A program made the translations under genes and the position numbers. The notes below the pieces were generated by a model that was not told the DNA's origin, ran no database searches, and was given only the letters and a program-made list of their open reading frames with translations. From Acidobacteriota bacterium (GTDB lineage Bacteria > Acidobacteriota > Terriglobia > Terriglobales > Acidobacteriaceae), in the NCBI GenBank assembly GCA_021846275.1, contig JAJZBZ010000004.1, forward strand, positions 124,001 through 188,000: a stretch of 64,000 nucleotides of DNA, read 5' to 3'. Below are positions 42,561 to 50,383 of the stretch, in pieces (the first letter of the stretch is position 1; the number at the start of each line of letters is the position of its first letter).

Positions 42561-43489
42561 AGCCGCGGAGCGGCGTCTCCGCCGCGCAGAAATCCGCTTC
42601 GTCGAACGACGCGGCCACGCAGGCCGTGTCGTCGGTGGCCTCGCGCCGGGAGGGCATCTTTGGCAACTGCGCCAATCCCGATTGCTCGACCGGATGGCTG
42701 CATCTGTTTCGTCGGCGCGGCGCGCCGATCTTTGAGGGCGGATGGTCGTGTTCGACCGCCTGCACGGAGCGGCGCGTGGAGCAGGCCGTGCTGCGCGAGA
42801 TGGAGGGCCATGGACAGGCGGCGCATGGACAGGGGGCGCGCGCCTATCGGCATCGGATTCCCCTGGGGCTGCTGATGCTGGAGCAGAGATGGATCGACGC
42901 CGGACAACTGCGGCGGGCGCTCGAGGCGCAGCGCAATGCGGGCGAAGGCCGACTGGGAAGCTGGCTGGTGCGTCAGGAGGGGGTATCGGAGCAACTGGTG
43001 GCGCGTGCGCTGGGATTGCAATGGAGCTGCCCGGTGGTTTCGCTGCCGTTTCATGATCGCGAGGCGATGGCTCCGGCGATGCCGCGGCTGTTTGTGGATG
43101 CCTTTGCAGCGCTGCCGCTGCGCATGGCGACCGCAAGGCTGTTGTATCTGGGATTTGAGGACAGGCCGGATCCGGTGGTGGCGCTGGGGCTGGAGCGGAT
43201 GCTCGAGCTGCGCGTGGAGCCGGTGCTGGTGCCGGATGCGGAGTTTCGGCTGGCGCATGCGGAGATGTTGACGGCGCGGTTTCCGCGCGTGGAGCTGCTG
43301 GAGGTTTCGAGCCTGTCGCAGTTGGCGCGCGCGGTCAGTCGTGTGATTGAAAAGGTGAGGCCGGTGGAGTCGCGGCTGGTGCGTCTGCATGATTTCCTGT
43401 GGCTGCGGATGTGGCGTCGCGCGGGCGAGGGAGTGCCGGCGGAGATCGCCGGGGTGGAGGACGTGGTCTGCGCGCTGGGACGGGACTGA
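42548..43489 (+). CDS. Zinc-finger/MshEN-like protein coupled to fliN
   Basis: A 313-residue soluble protein. Cys41, Cys46, Cys68 and Cys72 (NCANPDC and SCSTAC) form a likely zinc site. From about 100 to 240 there is a region like the GspE/MshE N-terminal domain: LGLLMLEQRWIDAGQLRRALEAQR, then LGSWLVRQEGVSEQLVARALGLQWSCPVVSL, the pattern that binds cyclic di-GMP in some type II and type IV pilus ATPases. There is no ATPase domain. The gene starts inside fliN (13-base overlap, GGAG upstream), so it is co-translated with a C-ring subunit. A c-di-GMP or localisation adaptor for the motor is a plausible inference; no known flagellar protein of this build is recognised. Confidence 0.6.
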   Translation: MPVLEPRSGVSAAQKSASSNDAATQAVSSVASRREGIFGNCANPDCSTGWLHLFRRRGAPIFEGGWSCSTACTERRVEQAVLREMEGHGQAAHGQGARAYRHRIPLGLLMLEQRWIDAGQLRRALEAQRNAGEGRLGSWLVRQEGVSEQLVARALGLQWSCPVVSLPFHDREAMAPAMPRLFVDAFAALPLRMATARLLYLGFEDRPDPVVALGLERMLELRVEPVLVPDAEFRLAHAEMLTARFPRVELLEVSSLSQLARAVSRVIEKVRPVESRLVRLHDFLWLRMWRRAGEGVPAEIAGVEDVVCALGRD

Positions 43490-43504
43490 GGGCGCGAGGC
43501 AGGC

Positions 43505-43531
43505 TCATGTTTTTTCCCGGCGCACCGATAC
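43505..43531 (+). promoter_or_regulatory. Sigma-28-like promoter before cheY, with dyad
   Basis: TCATGTTT (43505-43512) and ACCGATAC (43524-43531), eleven bases apart, each match six of eight positions of the FliA consensus (TAAAGTTT, GCCGATAA). A perfect inverted repeat CCGATAC/GTATCGG (43525-43531 and 43537-43543) covers the -10 and start site and could be an operator. Confidence 0.45.
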
Positions 43532-43568
43532 ATTCCGTATCGGGCGGATGAGGGGAAGGAGAAGTCGG

Positions 43569-43949
43569 GTGAGCGAGATTCGCGTCTTGATCGTGGATGA
43601 TTCGTCGGTGATGCGCAAGATTGTGGAGCGCGCCCTGCGACAGGCCGGGCTGGAGCCGATGGTGGTGCTGGAGGCCGCCAGCGGCGTGGAGGGTCTGGAT
43701 GCGCTGCGCGGCGGCGCGGTGCAGTTGATTCTCTCCGACATCAACATGCCGTCGATGGATGGGCTGGAGTTTCTGCGCCAGTTGCGCGCGCAGAAGCTGG
43801 CAGACGGCGTGCCGGTGGTGATGATTACCACCGAATCGAGCGAGGAGCATGTGCGGCAGGCGATCGAGGCCGGCGCGCAGGGATATATTCGCAAGCCGTT
43901 CACGGCCGAGCAGGTGAAGGAGCGGGTGTTGCCGCTGCTGGCGGCCTAG
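43569..43949 (+). CDS. cheY: CheY-like single-domain response regulator
   Basis: A 126-residue receiver domain alone. Asp10 and Asp11 (LIVDD) bind Mg2+, Asp57 in LILSDINMPSMDG is the phosphorylation site, Thr87 (MITTES) and Lys109 (YIRKPF) complete the switch. It has no output domain, as for CheY, which binds FliM to change rotation. Its place between the C-ring genes and cheX supports a chemotaxis role. No cheA, cheW or receptor gene is in the window. The start is GTG 43569 with AAGGAG upstream. Confidence 0.85.
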   Translation: MSEIRVLIVDDSSVMRKIVERALRQAGLEPMVVLEAASGVEGLDALRGGAVQLILSDINMPSMDGLEFLRQLRAQKLADGVPVVMITTESSEEHVRQAIEAGAQGYIRKPFTAEQVKERVLPLLAA

Positions 43950-44114
43950 CGCGGGAGTCTGGATCCGCATCCGCTACACAAAAGACCGGGCGATGGATTG
44001 GCGCAGGGACGCATCGGCCAGGAGGAATCTGCGAGCTGGGACGGCAGACAAGTGGCGCAGGCTCCTGGGCGCGGGGATTGGGGCAAAAGGCGGCAGCAGG
44101 GAGGCAGGACGATT

Positions 44115-44600
44115 ATGGCGCAGTCGCTGCGTGAGAATCTTCAAACGATTGCGGATCCAAGGCATCTGCAATCGAGCGTCGAAGAGGTCTTTGAGACGAT
44201 GCTGGGCGTGCGGTGCGAGATGGTTCCGTGTTCCGGAGCAAGCTCGCCGGAGACGATCACCTCGGTGGTGGGTTTCGGCGGCATGCTGACGGGCGCGTGT
44301 GTCTTCCGCTCCGACGGCGCGACGGCGCTGGCGATTGCCGCGCGGCTGACCGGCATGAGCTTCACGGAGATGGACGATACGGTGAAGGATGCGATCGGCG
44401 AGATATGCAACATGCTGGCCGGCGCGTGGAAGGGCAAGGTTCCGAACCTCTCGGCCAACTGCGGACTTTCCATTCCGGCGGTGATTACCGGACGGGACTA
44501 CAGCATTCACGTGCTGGCGCCGGAGTTTCGCCTGCATCAGTGTTATCGTTTCGACGGATCGGGCTTTGAAGTGACGATCATCTGCGACGGCCTGCGCTAG
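44115..44600 (+). CDS. cheX: CheX-like CheY-P phosphatase
   Basis: A 161-residue protein of the CheC/CheX/FliY phosphatase family. The catalytic motif ExxN is DAIGEICNMLAG, with Glu96 and Asn99. VVGFGGMLTGACVFRSDG and ALAIAARLTGM are the flanking strands and helix. There is only one motif, as in CheX rather than CheC. It would remove phosphate from the CheY-like protein encoded 165 bases upstream. ATG 44115 was chosen since GGGAGG lies upstream and the domain begins there. Confidence 0.82.
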   Translation: MAQSLRENLQTIADPRHLQSSVEEVFETMLGVRCEMVPCSGASSPETITSVVGFGGMLTGACVFRSDGATALAIAARLTGMSFTEMDDTVKDAIGEICNMLAGAWKGKVPNLSANCGLSIPAVITGRDYSIHVLAPEFRLHQCYRFDGSGFEVTIICDGLR

Positions 44601-44734
44601 CCGACAGAGGAAAACCGCGCGCCTGTGGCATCGGTTCGCGGGCGGATCCTCCCTCTCATTCATTCTCTCTAATCCACCCTCCCCTTCTTTGGTTCTTCTG
44701 CTGCAACTCGTCCGCATGCAGGGGGAAATCATCG

Positions 44735-45469
44735 ATGGACAGTGGATACTATGCCGCGTATGCCGGATATGTTGCGCGGATGCAGGCGCTCGATACGGCG
44801 GCCGATAACCTGGCCAATGCGCAGACGGTCGGCTACCGTGCGGAGCGGGAGAACTTTCGCTCGGCCTTACTGGATCCGCTGAATGGCAACTCGCAGCTCG
44901 GCTCGACGGTGAACAACTACGGCGTGGTGCATGGCGACCAGCTGGATATGAGCCAGGGCGCGCTGACGGCGACGGGCAATCCGCTGGATCTGGCGATTCA
45001 GGGCGAGGGATTCTTTGCGACGCAGACCGCCTCCGGCGTGCGCTACACGCGCAATGGCGCCTTCCATCGCAGCAGCACCGGGATCCTGCTCAACGGCAGT
45101 GGCGATCCGGTTCTCTCCACGCAGAACAAGCCGATCATGATTCCGCCGGGCGAGATTGCGGTCGGCGACGATGGCGTGCTTTCGGTGGACGGCGGCGCGG
45201 TGGCCGTCGTGGGCGTCTTCCAGTTTCCGAAGGGAACGCGGCTGACGCCGGAGGGAACGAACCGCTATCGCGCGCCGGACAAGGTGAAGACGACGATCGC
45301 CGCGGTGCCGATTCATTCGCATGCGCTGGAGGAGTCGAATCAGGACACGATCACCGGCAGCATGAAGCTGATCCTGATGCAGCGCCAGGCGGAGACGATG
45401 CAGAAGGCGCTGACGATCTTTCACATGGATTTCAACAAGACTGCGGCGGAAGAACTGCCCCGCGTGTAA
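44735..45469 (+). CDS. flgF: Flagellar basal-body rod protein FlgF
   Basis: A 244-residue proximal/distal rod component. The N-terminal axial motif is YYAAYAGYVARMQALDTAADNLANAQTVGYRAERENF (4-40), then GNPLDLAIQGEGFFATQT and, at the end, LEESNQDTITGSMKLILMQRQAETMQKALTIF. It is shorter than flgG and precedes it, as usual. ATG 44735 has AGGGGG upstream. The 134 bases before it hold C/T-rich sequence but no clear promoter. Confidence 0.9.
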   Translation: MDSGYYAAYAGYVARMQALDTAADNLANAQTVGYRAERENFRSALLDPLNGNSQLGSTVNNYGVVHGDQLDMSQGALTATGNPLDLAIQGEGFFATQTASGVRYTRNGAFHRSSTGILLNGSGDPVLSTQNKPIMIPPGEIAVGDDGVLSVDGGAVAVVGVFQFPKGTRLTPEGTNRYRAPDKVKTTIAAVPIHSHALEESNQDTITGSMKLILMQRQAETMQKALTIFHMDFNKTAAEELPRV

Positions 45470-45531
45470 GGCCGCGCGGCCTGGTGCGGAGGGCGGGATG
45501 ATTTCGACGGGCGACACAAGGAGACAAGGGG

Positions 45532-46320
45532 ATGATACGAGCGCTTTATACGGCGGCCAGCGGCATGATGGCGCAGCAGATGAATCTGGACACGATTGCC
45601 AACAATCTGGCCAACTCATCGACGACGGGCTTTCATCAGCTTCGGCTACAGTTTCAGGACATGCTCTACGAGAACCTGATTACGCCGGGCGCGGCGCAGA
45701 CCGAATCGACGATCTCGGCGGGCCTGCAGATCGGCCTGGGCACGCTGCCGGCGGCGACCGAGGTGATCATGACGCAGGGCGAGCTGAACCAGACGAACAA
45801 TCCGCTGGATGTGGCCATTGAAGGCGCGGGATTCTTTCAGGTGCAGCAGTTGAACGGGCAGATCGCCTATACGCGCGCCGGCCAGTTTCAACTCAACAAC
45901 CAGGGAACGATCGTGACCACGAACGGGGACATTGTGATTCCGACGATCACCGTGCCGGCGAATGCGACTTCGGTGACGATCACTCCGTACGGAGCGGTGA
46001 ATGCGACGCTGCCCGGGCAGACGAATCCCTCGCAGCTTGGGCAGCTTCAACTGGCGACCTTTCCCAATCCGGGCGGTCTCGAAAGCATGGGCGGCAACCT
46101 GCTGACGCAGACGCTGGCCTCGGGGAATCCGATTGTGGGCAATCCGGGTGGAGTCGAAGGCCTGGGCATGCTGCAGCAGGGGTATCTGGAGAACTCGAAC
46201 GTGGATGTGGTCACGGAGTTCGTGCAGATGGTGCTGGCGCAGCGGGCCTACGAGTCGAACTCGAAGGTGATCAAGGCCGCCGACCAGATGTACTCCCAGG
46301 TGAACAACATGACGCAGTGA
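45532..46320 (+). CDS. flgG: Flagellar distal rod protein FlgG
   Basis: A 262-residue distal rod subunit. IRALYTAASGMMAQQMNLDTIANNLANSSTTGFHQLRLQFQDMLYEN (2-48) is almost the family consensus, including the FlgG-type FQDMLYE. NPLDVAIEGAGFFQVQ and the terminal LENSNVDVVTEFVQMVLAQRAYESNSKVIKAADQM complete it. Length equals E. coli FlgG (260). The stop overlaps the flgA start. Confidence 0.97.
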   Translation: MIRALYTAASGMMAQQMNLDTIANNLANSSTTGFHQLRLQFQDMLYENLITPGAAQTESTISAGLQIGLGTLPAATEVIMTQGELNQTNNPLDVAIEGAGFFQVQQLNGQIAYTRAGQFQLNNQGTIVTTNGDIVIPTITVPANATSVTITPYGAVNATLPGQTNPSQLGQLQLATFPNPGGLESMGGNLLTQTLASGNPIVGNPGGVEGLGMLQQGYLENSNVDVVTEFVQMVLAQRAYESNSKVIKAADQMYSQVNNMTQ

Positions 46321-46919
46321 GGGCGGGGATGAGACGGAATCGGGCGGGAATCAAATCCAGACTGAGATTGTTGTGCGTGGTGTGGCTCATGCCTTTTGCC
46401 TTTCGCAGCGCGGCTCGCGCCGCCGATACGGAGCCAGTGGCGGCGCAACAAAAATCCGCTTCCGAGTGTGTGCGCGTTGTGGAAGATCGTGCAACGGGGC
46501 TGCGCTGGCGCGTAGAGCGGCAGGGCGGCGGCAAACCGAATCGGATGGTTCTGATCGAGGGTTCGTCGAAGCAGGAATGCGCGTCCTCGTCGGCGGGGCG
46601 CGGGACTGAGGAGCAAGGTGCGAAGGCTGCGCAGTCGGCGGCGGGAAATTCGGCGCGAAGCAGCGCCGCGACCGAGGCCGCGCCGGTGATTCAGGTGGGG
46701 GAGCGGATTGTCGTCGTGCAGAAAGGAGCCGCGCTGGAAGCTCGATTTCCGGCCGTGGCGCTGGCGGCGGCGGTGCCGGGCGGTCCGGTGCTGGCGCGGC
46801 TGGAGATCGGGAACGGCGATTTTGGAAAACGAGCCGGGCGCGTGGTGCGGGCAACGGCGGTGGCAAGGGGTTTGGCGCAATGGGACGGGGAATCGCAGCA
46901 GAATGGAGCGGGATGGTGA
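46317..46919 (+). CDS. flgA: FlgA-like P-ring assembly chaperone, reduced form
   Basis: A 200-residue exported protein with a signal peptide (RLLCVVWLMPFAFRSAARAA, about 17-36). The C-terminal 65 residues resemble the SAF-type end of FlgA: VIQVGERIVVVQKGAALEARFPAVALAAAVPGG, then RLEIGNGDFGKRAGRVVRATAVA. The N-terminal half is Ser/Ala-rich and not recognisable as the FlgA SAF domain. The position between flgG and flgH is that of flgA, and FlgA helps build the periplasmic ring from FlgI. GTG 46317 overlaps flgG; ATG 46329 is an alternative. Confidence 0.65.
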   Translation: MRAGMRRNRAGIKSRLRLLCVVWLMPFAFRSAARAADTEPVAAQQKSASECVRVVEDRATGLRWRVERQGGGKPNRMVLIEGSSKQECASSSAGRGTEEQGAKAAQSAAGNSARSSAATEAAPVIQVGERIVVVQKGAALEARFPAVALAAAVPGGPVLARLEIGNGDFGKRAGRVVRATAVARGLAQWDGESQQNGAGW

Positions 46920-47683
46920 CACGAAGTCTTTCAGCCAATCGGAGTAGTTTTTCGGCATTGCCCGCCGCGCTGCTTGCCGTCGTGCTTGCATGCGCATTTG
47001 GCGCGATGCCGACTGCCGCGGCGCTGGGAGCGAAGAAGCAGAAGACAGCGACGGCGCCGAAGCAGACGCCGCCGGAACAGTCGCTGACCGCCTACATCAA
47101 GCGCGTTCGAGAGGAGCATGCGGCGGAAGTGCTGAGCGACGGCTCGATCTGGACGGATCAGGGATTGCTGGTGCGCCTGTCGGACGACGTGAAGGCGACG
47201 AAGCTCCATGACGTGATTCAGATTGTGGTGACCGAGAGCCTGGCCGCATCGACCGACGGGCAGGTGAAGAACTCACGCGCGAGCACGGCCAACAGCGGTT
47301 TTACAGGTCTGTTGGGTGTGCCCAAGAGCACCAGCACGCTGGCCAATCTGCTGGGACAGAATGCTTCTTCGTCGCTGGCCGCGCAGGGGCAGAGCGTGAC
47401 CAACTCCAGTTTGCAGACGATCTTTGGCGGCGAGGTCGTGGACATGCTGCCCAACGGAATGCTGGTCGTGCAGGCGACGCGGCAGTTGACATTTTCTCAG
47501 CAGACGCAACTGTATCGCCTTCGCGGACTGGTGCGGCCGGAGGATGTGAATTTTCTCAATCAGGTGGATTCCTCGGCGATGACCGATCTGGAAATCGAGG
47601 TTGTCGGCAAGGGAATTGTGAATGATTCGACCTATCGGCAGAATCCGGTCTGGAGATTCGTGCAGAAACTTCTGGTGTTCTGA
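46913..47683 (+). CDS. flgH: Flagellar L-ring protein FlgH
   Basis: A 256-residue outer-membrane ring lipoprotein. The signal ends at a lipobox VLAC with Cys27. LSDDVKATKLHDVIQIVVTESLAAS, SLQTIFGGEVVDMLPNGMLVVQATRQLTF and LRGLVRPEDVNFLNQVDSSAMTDLEIEVVGKG are standard FlgH segments. ATG 46913 overlaps the flgA stop by seven bases and follows GGAGCGGG; ATG 46880 is also in frame. An L ring means the cell has an outer membrane. Confidence 0.95.
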   Translation: MVTRSLSANRSSFSALPAALLAVVLACAFGAMPTAAALGAKKQKTATAPKQTPPEQSLTAYIKRVREEHAAEVLSDGSIWTDQGLLVRLSDDVKATKLHDVIQIVVTESLAASTDGQVKNSRASTANSGFTGLLGVPKSTSTLANLLGQNASSSLAAQGQSVTNSSLQTIFGGEVVDMLPNGMLVVQATRQLTFSQQTQLYRLRGLVRPEDVNFLNQVDSSAMTDLEIEVVGKGIVNDSTYRQNPVWRFVQKLLVF

Positions 47684-49053
47684 TGGCGATCGAGCGAAAA
47701 CATTTCAGCAATGGTTCTGTGGCGAGGCGACGGATGGCTGCTCTGGCGCTTGTTGCGCTGCTCCTGCAGATGGTGTCAGAGCCGTTGCATGGCCAGGCGA
47801 ATGCTCCGGGGACGACTCCGGGGACGGGCATCGGTCGTCCGCTGGTGGTTGTGCCGGTCAATGCGGGCATCAACACCCCGGCGCCGATGCAGACCGGGGT
47901 GTCACAACCGCCTCCCATGAACGCGGGTGGGCAGCCCGCTGCGCAGGCCGGTCCGCCGCCAGCGCCGATTGCCGCAGGCCTGGATACCTCGGCCGGACCG
48001 CAGCGTCGGGCGCTGATCAAGGACGTTGCTTCGATTGAGGGGATTCGAGACAACCAACTGGTTGGTTATGGGATTGTGGTCGGACTGCGCGGGACGGGGG
48101 ATTCGCAGTTGACGATCTTTCCCATGCAGTCGCTGCTTTCGGTTCTGTTGCGCATGGGCGTGAACGTGCCGCAGACGGGCACGCTGAGCGCGCAGAATAT
48201 GCAGGTCAAAAACATGGCGGCGGTTTTCATTGAAGCCACGATGCCACCCTTCAGTCACACGGGTGAGAAGATCGACGTGACGGTTTCGTCGGCGGGTGAC
48301 GCGCGTTCTCTTGAAGGCGGTCTGCTGCTGCTGTCTCCGCTCTACGGTCCCGATGGCCAGATTTACGCGCAGGCCGAGGGGCCGCTGGTGATTGGCGGTT
48401 ATCGCGTCTCGGCGGGAATGAACACGACGGAGGTGAATTTCCCGACGACGGCGCGGATTCCCGGCGGGGCGCTGGTGGAACGCACCGTTCCCTTTCATCT
48501 CAAGCAGCTTCAGAAGATTGATGTCGAGCTTCAGGACGCGGATTTCCATACGGCGGACCGGATGGCGCAGGCGATCGATGTCTCGCTTGGCGCGCCGCGC
48601 GCGCATGTGGTGGATAGTCGCACGGTGGAGCTGATTCCGCAGGCCGGGGAGGATGTGCCGGAGTTGCTGGATCGCGTGGAGTCGACGGAGATCGATGTCT
48701 ATCCGAGGGCCAAGGTGGTGGTCAATGAGCGGACCGGAACGGTGGTCATTGGCGGCAAGGTTCGTTTGCAGCCGGTGCAGATTCTGCACGGAGGTTTGTC
48801 GGTCAATATCGTGACCCAGTTCGAGGTGTCGCAGCCGAATGCCTTTGGCCAGGGAACGACGGAGGTTGTGCCACAGACCACCGTGCAGGCGAATGACAAG
48901 CCGGTGAATCGGATTGAGCTGAAGCAGGGGGCGACGGTGGAGGATCTGGTGAGCGAGTTGCAGAAGATTGGGGCGACGGCGCGGGACGTGATCTCGATTC
49001 TGCAGGCGATGAAGGCGGCCGGAGCGCTGGAAGCCGATCTGGAGGTGTTGTGA
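47683..49053 (+). CDS. flgI: Flagellar P-ring protein FlgI
   Basis: A 456-residue periplasmic ring protein, about 90 residues longer than E. coli FlgI. A signal peptide (MAALALVALLLQMVSEPLHGQ, about 18-38) is followed by a Pro/Gly/Ala-rich linker to about 105. The core then begins RALIKDVASIEGIRDNQLVGYGIVVGLRGTGDS and shows NMAAVFIEATMPPFSHTGEKIDVTVSS and a conserved C-terminal LKQGATVEDLVSELQKIGATARDVISILQAMKAAGAL. It starts on the last base of flgH and overlaps flgJ by one base. Confidence 0.95.
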   Translation: MAIERKHFSNGSVARRRMAALALVALLLQMVSEPLHGQANAPGTTPGTGIGRPLVVVPVNAGINTPAPMQTGVSQPPPMNAGGQPAAQAGPPPAPIAAGLDTSAGPQRRALIKDVASIEGIRDNQLVGYGIVVGLRGTGDSQLTIFPMQSLLSVLLRMGVNVPQTGTLSAQNMQVKNMAAVFIEATMPPFSHTGEKIDVTVSSAGDARSLEGGLLLLSPLYGPDGQIYAQAEGPLVIGGYRVSAGMNTTEVNFPTTARIPGGALVERTVPFHLKQLQKIDVELQDADFHTADRMAQAIDVSLGAPRAHVVDSRTVELIPQAGEDVPELLDRVESTEIDVYPRAKVVVNERTGTVVIGGKVRLQPVQILHGGLSVNIVTQFEVSQPNAFGQGTTEVVPQTTVQANDKPVNRIELKQGATVEDLVSELQKIGATARDVISILQAMKAAGALEADLEVL

Positions 49054-49562
49054 TGCTGGCGGCGAGCGGATTGGCGCGGGGAGTTCCGGTGGAGGGCGCT
49101 GTGGCGATGACGCAGTTGCGTTCCGCGGCGTCGGCCCTGGCGGCGGCGCAGAAGACCGCGGCTTTCGGGCTGCCCATTGAGACGGGCGCGACAGGGCTTC
49201 CGGCAACCGATCCGAGGCTGGAGACGGCGGCGCATCAGTTTGAGGCGGCGATGATGCAGGAACTGCTCGGCCCGCTGACGAAGCAGATGGAGGGAATGGA
49301 CGGCATGACCGGAGATGAGGACGATGACGGAACGAATCAGGCGCTGACGTCGTTTGCCTCCGAAGCGCTGGGCGAGGCACTTTCTCTGCATGGCGGATTC
49401 GGGATTGCGAGCAGTGTGTTGAAGAAGCTGCATGCCGAGGTGGCTGAACGGGACCGGAGTGTCTCAGGGGCGGGCAAGGGGATTGGAATGGGACTTGCGA
49501 AGCGGAAAAGAACGACTGTGGGAATTCAGAACAGAATTTCCTCAAAAACGCTTCACGAATGA
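49053..49562 (+). CDS. flgJ: Rod-binding protein FlgJ, N-terminal domain only
   Basis: A 169-residue protein matching only the rod-binding half of FlgJ: LETAAHQFEAAMMQELLGPLTKQMEGM (about 53-80) and LTSFASEALGEALSLHGGFGIASSVLKKL. The muramidase domain of enterobacterial FlgJ is missing, as is common outside the gammaproteobacteria; the lytic transglycosylase at 1226 or another enzyme may open the wall. ATG 49053 follows GGAGG at 49041 and overlaps the flgI stop. A sigma-28-like promoter follows. Confidence 0.88.
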   Translation: MLAASGLARGVPVEGAVAMTQLRSAASALAAAQKTAAFGLPIETGATGLPATDPRLETAAHQFEAAMMQELLGPLTKQMEGMDGMTGDEDDDGTNQALTSFASEALGEALSLHGGFGIASSVLKKLHAEVAERDRSVSGAGKGIGMGLAKRKRTTVGIQNRISSKTLHE

Positions 49563-49564
49563 CT

Positions 49565-49591
49565 GAAGTGATTAAAGAACTGGCCGATACT
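49565..49591 (+). promoter_or_regulatory. Sigma-28 (FliA) promoter for flgM-flgN-flgK-flgL
   Basis: TGAA (49565-49568) and GCCGATAC (49584-49591) are 15 bases apart, matching TAAA-N15-GCCGATAA at all but two positions. It fills the short gap between flgJ and flgM, exactly where a class 3 promoter is expected. Confidence 0.65.
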
Positions 49592-49610
49592 GCTGAGTGG
49601 GAGAACTGGA

Positions 49611-49925
49611 ATGAACATTGGCAATGGCATTGAAAACTCGAATCTGACGCGAGCTACGGCAGCCTCGCCGGAGACCGCTGCGCAGTTGCGAACCTCGCCG
49701 TCTTCCGGAGGGAGTGAAGCCAGTGGAGCGGCAGGCGTCGATCAGGCGCGGGTGAGCACTGCGGCGGCTCAACTGGCGCAGACGCTGGCGACGGGTGGAG
49801 CCAACTCCGAGGTGCGCACCGGGCTGGTGCAGAGGGTGCGGGGCGCGCTGGCTGCCGGCACGTACAGCGTTTCGGCCTCGCAGGTGGCGGGCAAGCTGAT
49901 GCAGAGCATGATGGTCAACGATTGA
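49611..49925 (+). CDS. flgM: Anti-sigma-28 factor FlgM
   Basis: A 104-residue protein with a disordered Ser/Ala-rich first half and a C-terminal FliA-binding helix region: RVSTAAAQLAQTLATGGANSEVRTGLVQRVRGALAAGTYSVSASQVAGKLMQSMM. The VRxxLVxxIxxxIxxGxYxVxxxxVAxKL pattern is the FlgM signature. It holds FliA until the hook is finished, when it is exported. A FliA-type promoter sits directly upstream. Confidence 0.92.
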   Translation: MNIGNGIENSNLTRATAASPETAAQLRTSPSSGGSEASGAAGVDQARVSTAAAQLAQTLATGGANSEVRTGLVQRVRGALAAGTYSVSASQVAGKLMQSMMVND

Positions 49926-49984
49926 GTTCTGTCCCCGGGCGGCGAAGCGGGGCAGGGTCTGGAAATCAGGAAAAGGGCGGATCG

Positions 49985-50383
49985 ATGAACGGCAGAGTGT
50001 TTCATACGGAGACAGGCGGGTCGCCGCGGGGTGATGGCTGGCACGAACTGTTGCAGGAAGCGACAGACGCGCTGGTGCGCATGGATGCGGATCGTCTGGA
50101 GGAGCTGGTGCGCTGCTGCGAGGACCTGAATCGTCAGCAGCAGGCATCGCCGCGCAAGGTTGCGACCGCGCTGGCAAATCGCGCAACAGTGCGGCAAATG
50201 CAGGAGGAGCTGGCATCGCTGGCGGTGATGGGGCGGTTGCTGGAGGAGACACGGGCGAATCTGCGCGTGCTGACACATCTGCATGTGCTGCGGCTGAAGG
50301 AAGCAGCAGGCGACGCTGAGAAATGGTCTGCGTGGCGACACAGTGCGAGCGGAGCGGCGGGGGTGGGATATGGGGACAATTAG
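49985..50383 (+). CDS. flgN: FlgN-like export chaperone
   Basis: A 132-residue helical protein (WHELLQEATDALVRMDADRLEELVRCCEDLNRQQ and MGRLLEETRANLRVLTHLHVLRLKEA). The gene lies between flgM and flgK, the standard place of flgN, and its size and coiled-coil character fit the chaperone for FlgK and FlgL. Sequence motifs alone are weak. ATG 49985 was chosen as the start of the helical part. The end overlaps flgK by 14 bases. Confidence 0.72.
   Translation: MNGRVFHTETGGSPRGDGWHELLQEATDALVRMDADRLEELVRCCEDLNRQQQASPRKVATALANRATVRQMQEELASLAVMGRLLEETRANLRVLTHLHVLRLKEAAGDAEKWSAWRHSASGAAGVGYGDN

Noticed and set aside
39763-42765. Minus-strand open frame of about 1000 codons opposite fliA, fliM and fliN
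   Set aside because: The plus-strand flagellar genes have clear motifs; this frame is compositional.
44626-44640. Sigma-54 promoter before flgF (TGGCA with TTCGC)
   Set aside because: The GG-to-GC distance is one base short of the required spacing and the -12 box is poor.
49569-49583. TTAAAG at 49573 as the -35 of the flgM promoter
   Set aside because: It would leave only about six bases before GCCGATAC; TGAA at 49565 gives the correct 15-base spacing.
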